From positions 1 through 38,105 of the forward strand of contig NZ_JQBY01000021.1 of assembly GCF_001437405.1 (NCBI RefSeq): 38,105 nt of DNA, in the 5' to 3' direction. Within the stretch, counting starts at the first letter, position 1. The number at the start of each line of letters is the position of its first letter. This stretch comes from Pediococcus ethanolidurans. GTDB taxonomy: Bacteria > Bacillota > Bacilli > Lactobacillales > Lactobacillaceae. Below are positions 11,947 to 19,908 of the stretch, piece after piece. The notes beneath the pieces are model-generated. The model searched no databases, was not told the DNA's origin, and saw nothing but the letters and a program-made list of their open reading frames with translations. Position numbers and translations under genes: made by a program.

Positions 11947-11975
11947 ATATTAGCAGTCAATGTATCCGCTGTCAA
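11947..11975 (-). promoter_or_regulatory. Promoter of licT-bglP-bglA with overlapping cre site
   Basis: The -35 TTGACA (11975-11970), a 17-bp spacer and the -10 TAATAT (11952-11947) form a near-consensus promoter. TTGACAGCGGATACAT (11975-11960) fits the CcpA cre consensus with one mismatch and covers the -35, so catabolite repression is likely. The rest of the 404-bp gap before the plus-strand gene at 12204 shows only a palindrome CATTGTGACAATG at 11929-11941 and weak promoter-like sequence near 12124-12152. Confidence 0.8.
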
Positions 11976-12203
11976 ACTTTTACAAGAAAATAAAAGCTTT
12001 TGCAATTCTTTTTCAAGGCTTCTTTCATTCAGAAGTTAATTTCATCAGTCATTTTCAGGTAAACCAATTTCGCGATATCACAAATAAATGCCCGCACATG
12101 TGAGATCATGTAACATGACCACTTGCTTTTTTATTTTCTGTAACCTAGACTAATAAATGAAATTATTTGTAACTTTCATTCTATTTTTCAGGAGGTTTTC
12201 ATA

Positions 12204-14195
12204 ATGAAAACATATTTTCAAAGGTTAGGTCGTTCACTTCAGCTACCCGTAGCTGTTTTGCCAGCGGCAGCACTTCTTGTTGGTGTCGGCTTCTGGTGGG
12301 CTTCAGCGGATAACGGTTTTATTGCACGATTTTTACAAGCTGGCGGAAATGCCATCTTGAATCAATTACCATTGCTCTTTGCCGTTGGTACCGCTCTTGG
12401 TATGGCAAAAGATAAAGATGGTTCAGCTGCTTTAGCTGGTTTGGTCGCCTTTGAAGTCCCGACCAATGTTTTAAAATCTAGTTCAGTCGCAACCTTGCTT
12501 GGAACTAAGGTTGCTTCAGTTGATCCTGCCTTTGGCGCAATCAGCAACGTTTTCATCGGCATCATGTCAGGTTTAATTGCAGCTGCTTTATATAATCGAT
12601 TCCACGAAACGAAGTTGCCAATGGCGCTTTCGTTCTTTAGTGGTAAACGTTTAGTTCCCATTTTGGCCGCTTTAGTTATGCTCATCATCAGTGCCGTGTT
12701 ACTCGTCGTTTGGCCACCCTTATATAACGCCTTGGTCCTTTTCGGAAAATTTGTGGTTGGCTTAGGACCACTTGGCGCAGGAATTTACGGCTTTTTCAAC
12801 CGTTTACTGATTCCAACCGGACTTCATCAAGCTTTGAACTCCGTTTTTCTGTTTAATGTTGCTGGCATCAATGATATTGGTAAATTTTTAGCACATGAGG
12901 GTCCTAAGGGAGTTACTGGTATGTATCAAGCTGGTTTCTTCCCTGTCATGATGTTTGGTTTACCAGCTGGCGCCTATGCCATTTATCGAAACGCTCGACC
13001 TGAACGAAAACAAGAGGTTGGTTCCTTAATGTTGGCTGGTGCTTTCGCATCTTTTTTCACCGGTGTTACTGAACCACTTGAATTCTCATTTATGTTCGTT
13101 GCTTGGCCTCTATATGTGATTCATGCTTTCTTTATGGGCCTTTCAATGGCGTTTGCCGCCTTCATGCACTGGACTGCTGGTTTTTCATTTAGCGCTGGTC
13201 TAATTGATTACGTGTTAAGTTTGAAGAACCCCATTGCCAATCATCCTTTAATGCTAATTCCCCAAGGATTAGTTATGGCGGCCATCTATTACTTTGGATT
13301 TAATTTTGCCATCCAAAAATTCAACTTAATGACCCCCGGAAGAGAGCCATTAGCAGAAACTGACGATGGTACTGCATCAACAAGCATCAAAACGGATGAG
13401 AAAGACGACAAATACACCGTTCAAGCCAAAAAAATTTACGTCGCCTTAGGTGGTGCAGAAAACCTGACCGCCGTAGATAATTGTACAACTCGCTTACGTT
13501 TGCAATTAAAAGACACTGATAAAATTGACGAGGTTGCCATAAAGAAAAGCGGTGCCGTCGGTTTAAATAAATTAGATAAAATAAATCTTCATATTATCAT
13601 TGGAACCGAAGTTCAATTTGTTGCCGATGCGTTAAGCAAACTATTTAACGAAAAAACACCACTTTCAGAACTTGAAGGTTCACTCATTACCGACACAGCT
13701 TCAAAAGCTACCGATACTTCGATAAAATCAGCTGTTTTGAACGAATTCTACGGTGTAGCGGATGGTAAATATATGAACATTGAAGATGTCAATGATCAAA
13801 CTTTTTCACAAAAAATGTTAGGTGATGGCTTTGCTATTGAACCCACAACGGGAACCATCACTTCACCTGTAGACGGTACAGTAACCACAGTTTTTCCAAC
13901 TAAACACGCGATCGGTTTCACAACCGATTCTGGTTTGGAAGTTCTCTTACACATGGGAATTGATACGGTTGAACTAAAAGGTAAACCTTTTGATGTAAAG
14001 GTGAGCGATGGTGAACTTGTTAAACATGGCGATTTGGTTGCTCAAGTTGACTTACAAGCCATCAAAGCTGCTGGTAAACAAACACCCATGATGGTAATTA
14101 TCACCAACATGGATGCCGTTTCACTGCTGAAATTTAAAGTTATGAATAATCAGGTTTCTTCTACAACTAAAATTTTGGAGGCCACAACCAAATAG
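12204..14195 (+). CDS. nagE: PTS permease EIICBA, N-acetylglucosamine type
   Basis: This membrane sugar permease imports and phosphorylates its substrate, most likely N-acetylglucosamine. Domain order EIIC-EIIB-EIIA and 663 residues match NagE. The EIIC region (1-385) carries FQRLGRSLQLPVAVLPAAAL, GIYGFFNRLLIPTGLHQALN and GFSFSAGLIDYVL, all close to E. coli NagE. EIIB (about 405-490) has its cysteine in VDNCTTRLRL, and EIIA (about 510-650) its histidine in VLLHMGIDTV. AGGAGG lies 8 bases before the ATG. It is transcribed away from the bgl operon and stands alone. Glucose as an alternative substrate is less likely given the EIIC similarity. Confidence 0.92.
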   Translation: MKTYFQRLGRSLQLPVAVLPAAALLVGVGFWWASADNGFIARFLQAGGNAILNQLPLLFAVGTALGMAKDKDGSAALAGLVAFEVPTNVLKSSSVATLLGTKVASVDPAFGAISNVFIGIMSGLIAAALYNRFHETKLPMALSFFSGKRLVPILAALVMLIISAVLLVVWPPLYNALVLFGKFVVGLGPLGAGIYGFFNRLLIPTGLHQALNSVFLFNVAGINDIGKFLAHEGPKGVTGMYQAGFFPVMMFGLPAGAYAIYRNARPERKQEVGSLMLAGAFASFFTGVTEPLEFSFMFVAWPLYVIHAFFMGLSMAFAAFMHWTAGFSFSAGLIDYVLSLKNPIANHPLMLIPQGLVMAAIYYFGFNFAIQKFNLMTPGREPLAETDDGTASTSIKTDEKDDKYTVQAKKIYVALGGAENLTAVDNCTTRLRLQLKDTDKIDEVAIKKSGAVGLNKLDKINLHIIIGTEVQFVADALSKLFNEKTPLSELEGSLITDTASKATDTSIKSAVLNEFYGVADGKYMNIEDVNDQTFSQKMLGDGFAIEPTTGTITSPVDGTVTTVFPTKHAIGFTTDSGLEVLLHMGIDTVELKGKPFDVKVSDGELVKHGDLVAQVDLQAIKAAGKQTPMMVIITNMDAVSLLKFKVMNNQVSSTTKILEATTK

Positions 14196-14426
14196 TAAAT
14201 TAAAGATTTATGTTCAACAACTAAGTATAATTTTGAGGCTTTTAGTTCTCAACTGAAGGTTGAAAGTATCAAGATCACTTCAATAACTGCTGTTAAACGA
14301 CTTAGACTCAAAGAAACAGTTTAACTGCCGTCCTGCGGCTCACTTGGTCTGGAACGGGGTGGGCACGATTTGAAGCCAAGAAGTACACTTGTCTTCAAAC
14401 TCGGCCTTATTCTAAGTAATAAATCT
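14196..14426. repeat. Intergenic repeat region B
   Basis: No gene is visible here. Positions 14255-14305 hold the dispersed AGGTTGAAAGTATCAAGATC motif with its full tail, near-identical to the inverted copy at 21537-21591. Positions 14319-14355 match the palindrome arm of repeat A (AGTTTAACTGCCGTCCTG and GGCTCACTTGG). The following GTGGGCACGATTTGAAGCC segment matches, inverted, the region near 21371-21388. Confidence 0.7.
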
Positions 14427-14494
14427 AAAAAAAGATTGAAGTTATAGTGCAACACGGAATTTTCCGTTAAGCCTATAGTTTCAATCTTTTTTAT
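14427..14494. terminator. Bidirectional terminator between nagE and the glycosyltransferase
   Basis: The stem AAAAGATTGAAGTTATAG pairs with CTATAGTTTCAATCTTTT and has A/T tracts on both outer sides. An inner palindrome ACGGAATTTTCCGT makes it branched. It sits between convergent genes and can stop both. Confidence 0.88.
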
Positions 14495-14495
14495 T

Positions 14496-15650
14496 TTAAG
14501 CTACTGCTACCGAAATTTTTTCAATAATTTCTTTAAAATCAGTTAACGTCTGTTTCCAAGTAATTGATTGCAAATGAGAAACACCTTTTTTAACTCGTTT
14601 TTCAATCACAAAACTGTTTAATCTGGCATTTAAAAATGTTTGCGCCAAATATTTTTCGTCAAAGCTGGTCTGTAAATACGATCCTGCTGGTAAGAAATAC
14701 TTGCCCGTTCCTTCCTTGAAATCAATGAGTGGTAATCCACAACTCATCATTTCGAACGGCACAAGTGAAAAGTTTGTCATAGACGGCGCGATTCCGAAAT
14801 CGCAGCGATGATATAAATCAATCATTTCTTTTTGAGTTAGCTTACCTAAATTTTCACCATTAATGAATTTTGCCGATTTTTCAGTCCCAAAGTAATGCAA
14901 ATTCAGTTTCATGTCATGGCTAGCTAAAATTTGCTGACAGTTTTTCAAACTCAATTGAATGTTGATTGGTGCGCGTCTTGGACTACTCCACTTGGTATAC
15001 ACTGCAACATCAAAACTACTTTTATTTTGGTAACGACTAAAATCTCGTGATTGATACGGATACTGTTCCAAATTTACTGGGAAATTGATTTGATTAATAG
15101 GACTTGTAACTTCACAATTCTCCTTAATCATTTTGGCACACCAAGGTCCCAATGAAACCATATGAAGACCCAGTTCATAACTCTTTTTGGCCATCTGATA
15201 ACGATCACCATAAGGATAGAAATAGGGTTCATAGTCTTGAACAAAATACATTTTATAGCCTGGTTTATTTTTGATCACGTAAGCCGATTCCCATAATGTG
15301 GCAATCCAGATATCAGACTTGTGTAAATCCAATTGACTCATGTCTAAACAGGTACCTTCATATCCTGCATAGTTGAACTCTGCGTTTTGGGCCATTTCTT
15401 GACTTGATTGTGGGACATAACTTAAATAGTAGACATCATATCCCTGTCGACTCAGTAAAGTTCCTAAATGCAACATGGTGGTTTGTCCACCATCATAAGC
15501 AATGACACCTGTAGTCACAAACGTAATCGAATGGTACACATCCTTTTTTGTTTGTTTAACAGGTTCACTATTGAAATACTTTAAAATCCCATCATAACCA
15601 TGGATATCTCCCTGAGGCACATCCTTGGTTGCTGTTTTTACTGGTTTCAT
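14496..15650 (-). CDS. Glycosyltransferase, WsaF-like
   Basis: This 384-residue cytosolic enzyme probably adds sugars to a cell-surface glycan or rhamnan. The segment YFVQDYEPYFYPYGDRYQMA near residue 133 and the following HMVSLGPWCAKMI resemble the WsaF rhamnosyltransferase group. The C-terminal half has the GT-B donor-site pattern CDFGIAPSMTNFSLVPFEMM...GLPLIDF around 285-315. No signal peptide or membrane helix is visible. It follows the sugar porter gene by 12 bases, so the two are cotranscribed, an unusual pair outside a large polysaccharide cluster. Acceptor and sugar are unknown. Confidence 0.78.
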   Translation of the reverse strand: MKPVKTATKDVPQGDIHGYDGILKYFNSEPVKQTKKDVYHSITFVTTGVIAYDGGQTTMLHLGTLLSRQGYDVYYLSYVPQSSQEMAQNAEFNYAGYEGTCLDMSQLDLHKSDIWIATLWESAYVIKNKPGYKMYFVQDYEPYFYPYGDRYQMAKKSYELGLHMVSLGPWCAKMIKENCEVTSPINQINFPVNLEQYPYQSRDFSRYQNKSSFDVAVYTKWSSPRRAPINIQLSLKNCQQILASHDMKLNLHYFGTEKSAKFINGENLGKLTQKEMIDLYHRCDFGIAPSMTNFSLVPFEMMSCGLPLIDFKEGTGKYFLPAGSYLQTSFDEKYLAQTFLNARLNSFVIEKRVKKGVSHLQSITWKQTLTDFKEIIEKISVAVA

Positions 15651-15662
15651 ACTAATTCACTC

Positions 15663-17039
15663 CTACTTTAAAGCTTGAATACTTTCCGTTTGTTTACTTA
15701 CTTGATTAGTTGTTATTAATAATTTGTTCTTAGTTTCTGGAACAGCTAAGTACACGAATATGATGCAAAGCACCCCGCAGCCGGCAAAAATTCGAAAAAC
15801 TACAGATAAACCCAATGCACTCATCAAAATCGGATAAACAAAGCTAACTGCAAAATCAGCCATCCAGACAAAGAACGTCGAAAGACTCATACCAACATCG
15901 CGAATATCAATTGGAAATAGTTCCGACAAAATTAACCAAGTCAATGGACTGATTAATCCCTGTTGGCAAATTAGGAATAACGTAATGAATGCCAACACAG
16001 TTATAACTAACCCTGGTCCCCTTAATAAACGTGTGACAATACTTAGAGCTGCTAAAATCGTTGAACTACCAATTAAGCCTGCCAACAATAAGTGACGTCG
16101 TTTATAGCGTCCTACGATTCGCACACTCACACCCACACTTAAAACAGAAACCAAACCGATAATGATGTTGCCATAAAGCGAAGAACTCCGGGTCAATCCT
16201 GTTTTTTCTAACATTAATGTCCCATAATACATAATGGCATTTACACCAGTAATTTGTTGAGCAATTGCCAGTCCAATCCCGATTAAAACTAGTTTCAAGT
16301 TGCCCGAAAAAATGACTGATCGCCAATTTTGTGGTTGAATATTAGTCTCATCAGTTTGAAGGTTTTGAACTTCTTGCTTAGCTTCTTTAGGTTGCAAATA
16401 TTTCAACATAACGGCTTTGGCTTTTTTGAAATAGCCATTTTTCCACAACCAAATGGGACTTTCAGGAACTGAGCGATCCTCAAACAATAAAATCCAGGCG
16501 GGTAATGACGCCATGAATAACATGATTCGCCAAATCCACAATACATGAGTAAACATCCCACCAATAATCGCGTTTACGGCATAAGCAAAAAATTGTCCTA
16601 ACACAATTTTGAAATCATTGCGTGTCACAACCATGCCACGTGCATTAATTGGTGAAATTTCCGATAAATAAACCGGAATAATTTCGGACGCTGCACCAAC
16701 AGCAATGCCCAAAATAAAACGAAATAGAATGAAAATTAATTCATTCGGTGCCAACGCACAAAATAGATTTGCTAAGATAAACAAACTTGCAATCCATTGC
16801 ACAACCCGGTGGCGACCATAAATGGCCGAAACCTTCCCAGTAAACATGGAGCCTAATGCAGCTCCTAATATTAAAATACTGGATACTAAACCTTGACCCG
16901 TCGCATTTAAATTAAGTTGCGACCTACTCGACATAAATGGTAACGCACCGTTAATCACACCTGTGTCATAACCAAATAACAATCCACCGATTGTAATTAC
17001 GCTGGTTGTATGACGTAAGTTACGTGTTCTCTGATGCAA
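15663..17039 (-). CDS. Sugar porter family MFS transporter
   Basis: This 12-segment proton-coupled sugar transporter belongs to the XylE/GalP/AraE group. Signatures are GGLLFGYDTGVINGALPFM at the N-terminus, GRHRVVQW, PESPIWLWKNG, AQQITGVNAIMYYG in helix 7 and the C-terminal PETKNK. The frame opens with a GTG at 17048, but the TTG at 17039 lies 7 bases after AAGGGG and is the better start, giving about 458 residues. The substrate is not readable; a pentose or hexose is usual. It is the first gene of a two-gene operon and has a cre and a hairpin leader upstream. Confidence 0.88.
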   Translation of the reverse strand: MHQRTRNLRHTTSVITIGGLLFGYDTGVINGALPFMSSRSQLNLNATGQGLVSSILILGAALGSMFTGKVSAIYGRHRVVQWIASLFILANLFCALAPNELIFILFRFILGIAVGAASEIIPVYLSEISPINARGMVVTRNDFKIVLGQFFAYAVNAIIGGMFTHVLWIWRIMLFMASLPAWILLFEDRSVPESPIWLWKNGYFKKAKAVMLKYLQPKEAKQEVQNLQTDETNIQPQNWRSVIFSGNLKLVLIGIGLAIAQQITGVNAIMYYGTLMLEKTGLTRSSSLYGNIIIGLVSVLSVGVSVRIVGRYKRRHLLLAGLIGSSTILAALSIVTRLLRGPGLVITVLAFITLFLICQQGLISPLTWLILSELFPIDIRDVGMSLSTFFVWMADFAVSFVYPILMSALGLSVVFRIFAGCGVLCIIFVYLAVPETKNKLLITTNQVSKQTESIQALK

Positions 17040-17053
17040 ACAAATCACCCCTT

Positions 17054-17126
17054 AAAAAATAAAAATGCCATCTTTAAATCAGTCTTCTGTTTCGAAAGTT
17101 CCCCTCCTCCACTAGCTAATTTAAAG
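17054..17126 (-). promoter_or_regulatory. Leader hairpin before the sugar porter, possible attenuator
   Basis: On the minus strand CTTTAAATTAG (17126-17116) pairs with CTGATTTAAAG (17082-17072), followed by GGCA and a T-rich tract that ends close to the ribosome binding site. GATGGCA or ATGGCA occurs on both flanks. This looks like an intrinsic terminator within the 5' leader. No known riboswitch class was recognised. Confidence 0.55.
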
Positions 17127-17181
17127 TGCCATCCAAGTAAACCGTAACACTGTATTTGGGCATTACCAAGGAAACCACCCT

Positions 17182-17195
17182 ATAAAACGTTTTCA
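17182..17195 (-). promoter_or_regulatory. cre-like site upstream of the sugar porter operon
   Basis: The minus-strand TGAAAACGTTTTAT is close to the CcpA operator consensus. It lies over a weak promoter (TTGAAA, 17-bp spacer, TTTTAT), so glucose repression is likely. Confidence 0.6.
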
Positions 17196-17228
17196 CGGTT
17201 GCTTTTTCAATCTTCCGTTAAAAAATAA

Positions 17229-17263
17229 AAACACGCAATTTCTAATATTACGAAATTGCGCGT
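17229..17263 (-). terminator. Terminator of the marR-GNAT operon
   Basis: The stem AACGCGCAATTTC/GAAATTGCGTGTT has a 9-nt loop and runs into TTTATTTTTT on the minus strand. It lies 11 bases after the full-length GNAT reading frame. Confidence 0.88.
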
Positions 17264-17273
17264 TTGTTAAGAA

Positions 17274-17795
17274 TTATAACTTTTTTTGCATCAAATAATC
17301 GGTTTGTCCATCATCGCCCATGAAAAACGAATGTTGTCCAATTCGTTTAAAACCAAATTTTGCATAAAATCGCTTAGCTGGTTCGTTGTGTTCTCAAACG
17401 CCTAACCAAATTTTGGACTTGTGTGCTTCATGCGCCAATTTTTCTGCTTCTTGAATTAACCGGGTTCCAAGACCTTGATGTTTAAATGGAGGGCGAATAT
17501 AAATTCTTTCCACTTCTAAACTGTCATCACCCATTTTTTCTGTTTGCGCATCCTTAACATTAACTTTCAAGTAACCTGCTATTTCTTGATTAACTTTAAC
17601 AAAGTAAAAACGCGAATTAGGATTCGTTAATTCACGTTGTAGTTTTTTTGATTCATAAGCCGTTGTCAAATAAGCGTCCATAATTTCAGGCGAATTGTAA
17701 GGTTCAAAAGTATCTGTGTGAGTTTCAATACTAACTTTTTGTAATTCTTGCCAATCATTCTTATCCATCTTAACTAATTGTATTTGTTTGATCAT
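17274..17795 (-). pseudogene. GNAT acetyltransferase interrupted by an in-frame TGA
   Basis: The frame starts at ATG 17795 (GGAGG at 7 bases) and encodes a PaiA-like GNAT: LEVERIYIRPPFKHQGLGTR is the acetyl-CoA loop. It stops after KIWLGV at a TGA (17396-17394). The same frame then continues EHNEPAKRFYAKFGFKRIGQ to a TAA at 17276-17274. In this family the motif is normally LGVWEHN..A..FY.K.GF, so one TGG-to-TGA change explains the break and the full protein would have 173 residues. The truncated 133-residue product lacks the last helix and strand. It starts 1 base after the MarR stop. A base-call error is possible. Confidence 0.88.
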
Positions 17796-17796
17796 T

Positions 17797-18249
17797 TCAG
17801 TACCTCCGTTGATTACCCTTTTTTACATAATTCCAATTGGTTGCCACGTTTTTACGCATTCGTGATAATAAATTCTCCGCCACTTTACGTTCTTCATCAG
17901 TAAATCCTTTCAACGCAACACCAGTAGAATATTTGTTTTCTCGTTGAATAATCGGGAAAATTTTCAATCTCTTTGCTGTCGGATAAAGTTGTTTATTTTT
18001 CTTATTGTTTTCATCCATTCTTTTTTCAATCAGTTCATTTTGTGTGAGTTTTTGAATGGCGCGCGCTGCTGTGGTGCGATCAACATTAAGCATATCGGCT
18101 ACTCGTTCTTGAATGATTCCTGGATGTTCACAGATTCGCACGAGGTAAAGATACTGTCCTTTGGTTAACTCATATTGTTTAAATTCAATGTTACTAATTG
18201 AATCTAGTGCTCGGGCAATCGTTCCGATCTCTCGTAAAACATCAGCCAT
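17797..18249 (-). CDS. MarR-family transcriptional regulator
   Basis: The 150-residue winged-helix protein shows the MarR pattern LTKGQYLYLVRICEHPGIIQ, the helix-turn-helix ERVADMLNVDRTTAARAIQK and the wing IEKRMDENNKKNKQLYPT. MarR proteins dimerise through their end helices and usually repress their own operon. A GTG at 18258 is open, but the ATG at 18249 has GAGGTG at 6 bases. The GNAT start lies 1 base beyond the stop and its GGAGG lies within the last codons, so translation is coupled. The ligand is unknown. Confidence 0.9.
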   Translation of the reverse strand: MADVLREIGTIARALDSISNIEFKQYELTKGQYLYLVRICEHPGIIQERVADMLNVDRTTAARAIQKLTQNELIEKRMDENNKKNKQLYPTAKRLKIFPIIQRENKYSTGVALKGFTDEERKVAENLLSRMRKNVATNWNYVKKGNQRRY

Positions 18250-18402
18250 TTCACTCACCTCGGTTAATAAAAAATAGTATAACGTTTTGTTGCAAATACA
18301 GCAAAATAGATTTTAGAATACTTCAAGCTCGCCTTAATCAAAATGGTTAGTTTAAACCACTCAGTGTATAATTTAATTATTCACATATTAGGGGGAGAAA
18401 AA

Positions 18403-18678
18403 ATGAATAAAAGGCAAAAAGCCGTTTTTAATTTAATCGACGAGACCTATAAAGATCCAAAAATCAAACAAAACACAGAAATTTCAAAGCTTTTGCTAAC
18501 CTATGCAACTGAATTGGAAAATAATGTTGAAGTAAAACTTGTCTGCGTCAAACTTAATCGTGAAATCACACTATACTTAAATACTCATCAATACGTTGCA
18601 CCACAAGCACTGACAACGTTATATCAGGAAATTGCTTCACTTGCTGAAAGTTATTGGGGACGTGCTTATCTATTTTAA
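18403..18678 (+). CDS. Small helical protein, probable EntA-type bacteriocin immunity protein
   Basis: The 91-residue protein (MNKRQKAVFNLIDETYKD to YWGRAYLF) is all-helical in character, charged and without a signal peptide. Size, the NTEISKLLLTYATELE helix and the KLNREITLYLNTHQYVAPQAL segment resemble the enterocin A immunity family, which protects against pediocin-like bacteriocins from the cytoplasmic side. GGGGGAG lies just before the ATG and a TATAAT lies at 18366-18371. No bacteriocin structural gene is next to it, so it would be an orphan immunity gene, as is common in lactobacilli. The family call rests on my reading of a short protein. Confidence 0.6.
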   Translation: MNKRQKAVFNLIDETYKDPKIKQNTEISKLLLTYATELENNVEVKLVCVKLNREITLYLNTHQYVAPQALTTLYQEIASLAESYWGRAYLF

Positions 18679-18682
18679 AGTC

Positions 18683-18721
18683 AAAAATGAGGTCTGGAAT
18701 TTTTTTCCTGACCTCATTTTT
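18683..18721. terminator. Bidirectional terminator after the immunity-like gene
   Basis: The stem AAAAATGAGGTC-GG pairs with CC-GACCTCATTTTT around a T-rich loop. It lies between convergent genes and has A/T tails on both sides. Confidence 0.9.
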
Positions 18722-18771
18722 ATATATTTTAATTTATTTTCAATTCTGTAGCCAGAATTTTTTTCATTATT

Positions 18772-19887
18772 TTAGTCTGACCACACAAACTTAGCTGTAT
18801 CAATGACCAATTTTAGTTTGTTCCATTGCTCGTCTTCACTCAGATTGTTGCCCTCCTCCGTTGAGGCAAAACCACATTGGGCAGATAAACACAGGTCATC
18901 CAATGGCACATACTGACTAGCATCCTTAATTCGAGCTTTTAAAACAGATTGTGGTTCAAGTTCTGGTTTTTTAGAAGTAACCGGCCCCAAAACAATTCGT
19001 TGGTGACGGCCATTATCAGCAATTTTCTTAAGTGGTTCAAAACCACCAGAGCGTTCATCATCATATTCCAAGAAATAGCCATCAATGTGAAGCTGAGCTA
19101 GATAGTCAGCCACTGGATCATAGGCACCAGCACCTGCCCAAGTTGAAGCATAGTTGCCACGGCAAACGTGCATGGTCAGGGTTAAGTCATCTGGCTTGTT
19201 ATCTGCAATTGCATTGATTGCCCGAACAGCCGCTTCGGCTACAGGTTTCAGCTCAGGGTTTAATGTTCCCTTTGAAAAACTGGCCCACATTCCCCATGAA
19301 GTATCGTCGATTTGTAAATAACGACATCCCAAATCATAAAAATGTTGAACTGTTTTTTGATACGCCACAATTAAATCATCTACAAAAGCATTTAAGTCGT
19401 AATCATAATGTTCATCAAAAATTTCGGCATCCTTATTTGGAAATAGAACCGATGGACTCGGAATCGTTTGCTTAGCCGTAATTCCTTCTGGAACAATACT
19501 ATTTAGATAGGAAAAGTCTGCAAAGAATGGATGGTCAAGATTATAAGTAACTTTATCTGTAATCTTAATGCCGCCCTTACGTGTTTCTAGACCATTAAAC
19601 GTGTATCCCTTCTCAGGTGTGAAGAAATGAGCCCCATTCAACCCATCAAAGAAATCTAGGTGCCACCAACTACGCCGAAATTCGCCGGCGGTTACTGCCT
19701 TTAAACCAAGTTCAACTTGTTTTTTAACAATGCGACTTATTTCTTGATCCTCAACTTTTTTCAAATCATCGGCACTAATCTCATGGGCGTGAAACTTTTC
19801 TCGAGCTGCTTTCAGAGCTTCTGGTCGTAACAAGCTGCCAACCTCATCGTATCGATATGGAAACTGATTTTTTACACTTACTGTCAT
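18772..19887 (-). CDS. MetE C-terminal-like methyltransferase (YxjG/YxjH type)
   Basis: This 371-residue cytosolic protein corresponds to the catalytic barrel of cobalamin-independent methionine synthase, without the N-terminal half of MetE. Zinc-ligand motifs are kept: MHVCRGN (His and Cys) and AQCGFAST (Cys). The segment YLQIDDTSWG and the start PYRYDEVGSLLRPEAL are typical of the YxjG/YxjH group, thought to methylate homocysteine from a donor other than polyglutamyl folate. The ATG at 19887 follows AGGAG at about 9 bases. An IS30-type element begins only 30 bases upstream, so its native promoter is displaced. Confidence 0.9.
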   Translation of the reverse strand: MTVSVKNQFPYRYDEVGSLLRPEALKAAREKFHAHEISADDLKKVEDQEISRIVKKQVELGLKAVTAGEFRRSWWHLDFFDGLNGAHFFTPEKGYTFNGLETRKGGIKITDKVTYNLDHPFFADFSYLNSIVPEGITAKQTIPSPSVLFPNKDAEIFDEHYDYDLNAFVDDLIVAYQKTVQHFYDLGCRYLQIDDTSWGMWASFSKGTLNPELKPVAEAAVRAINAIADNKPDDLTLTMHVCRGNYASTWAGAGAYDPVADYLAQLHIDGYFLEYDDERSGGFEPLKKIADNGRHQRIVLGPVTSKKPELEPQSVLKARIKDASQYVPLDDLCLSAQCGFASTEEGNNLSEDEQWNKLKLVIDTAKFVWSD

Positions 19888-19908
19888 CTTATACACACTC
19901 CTATTTAT

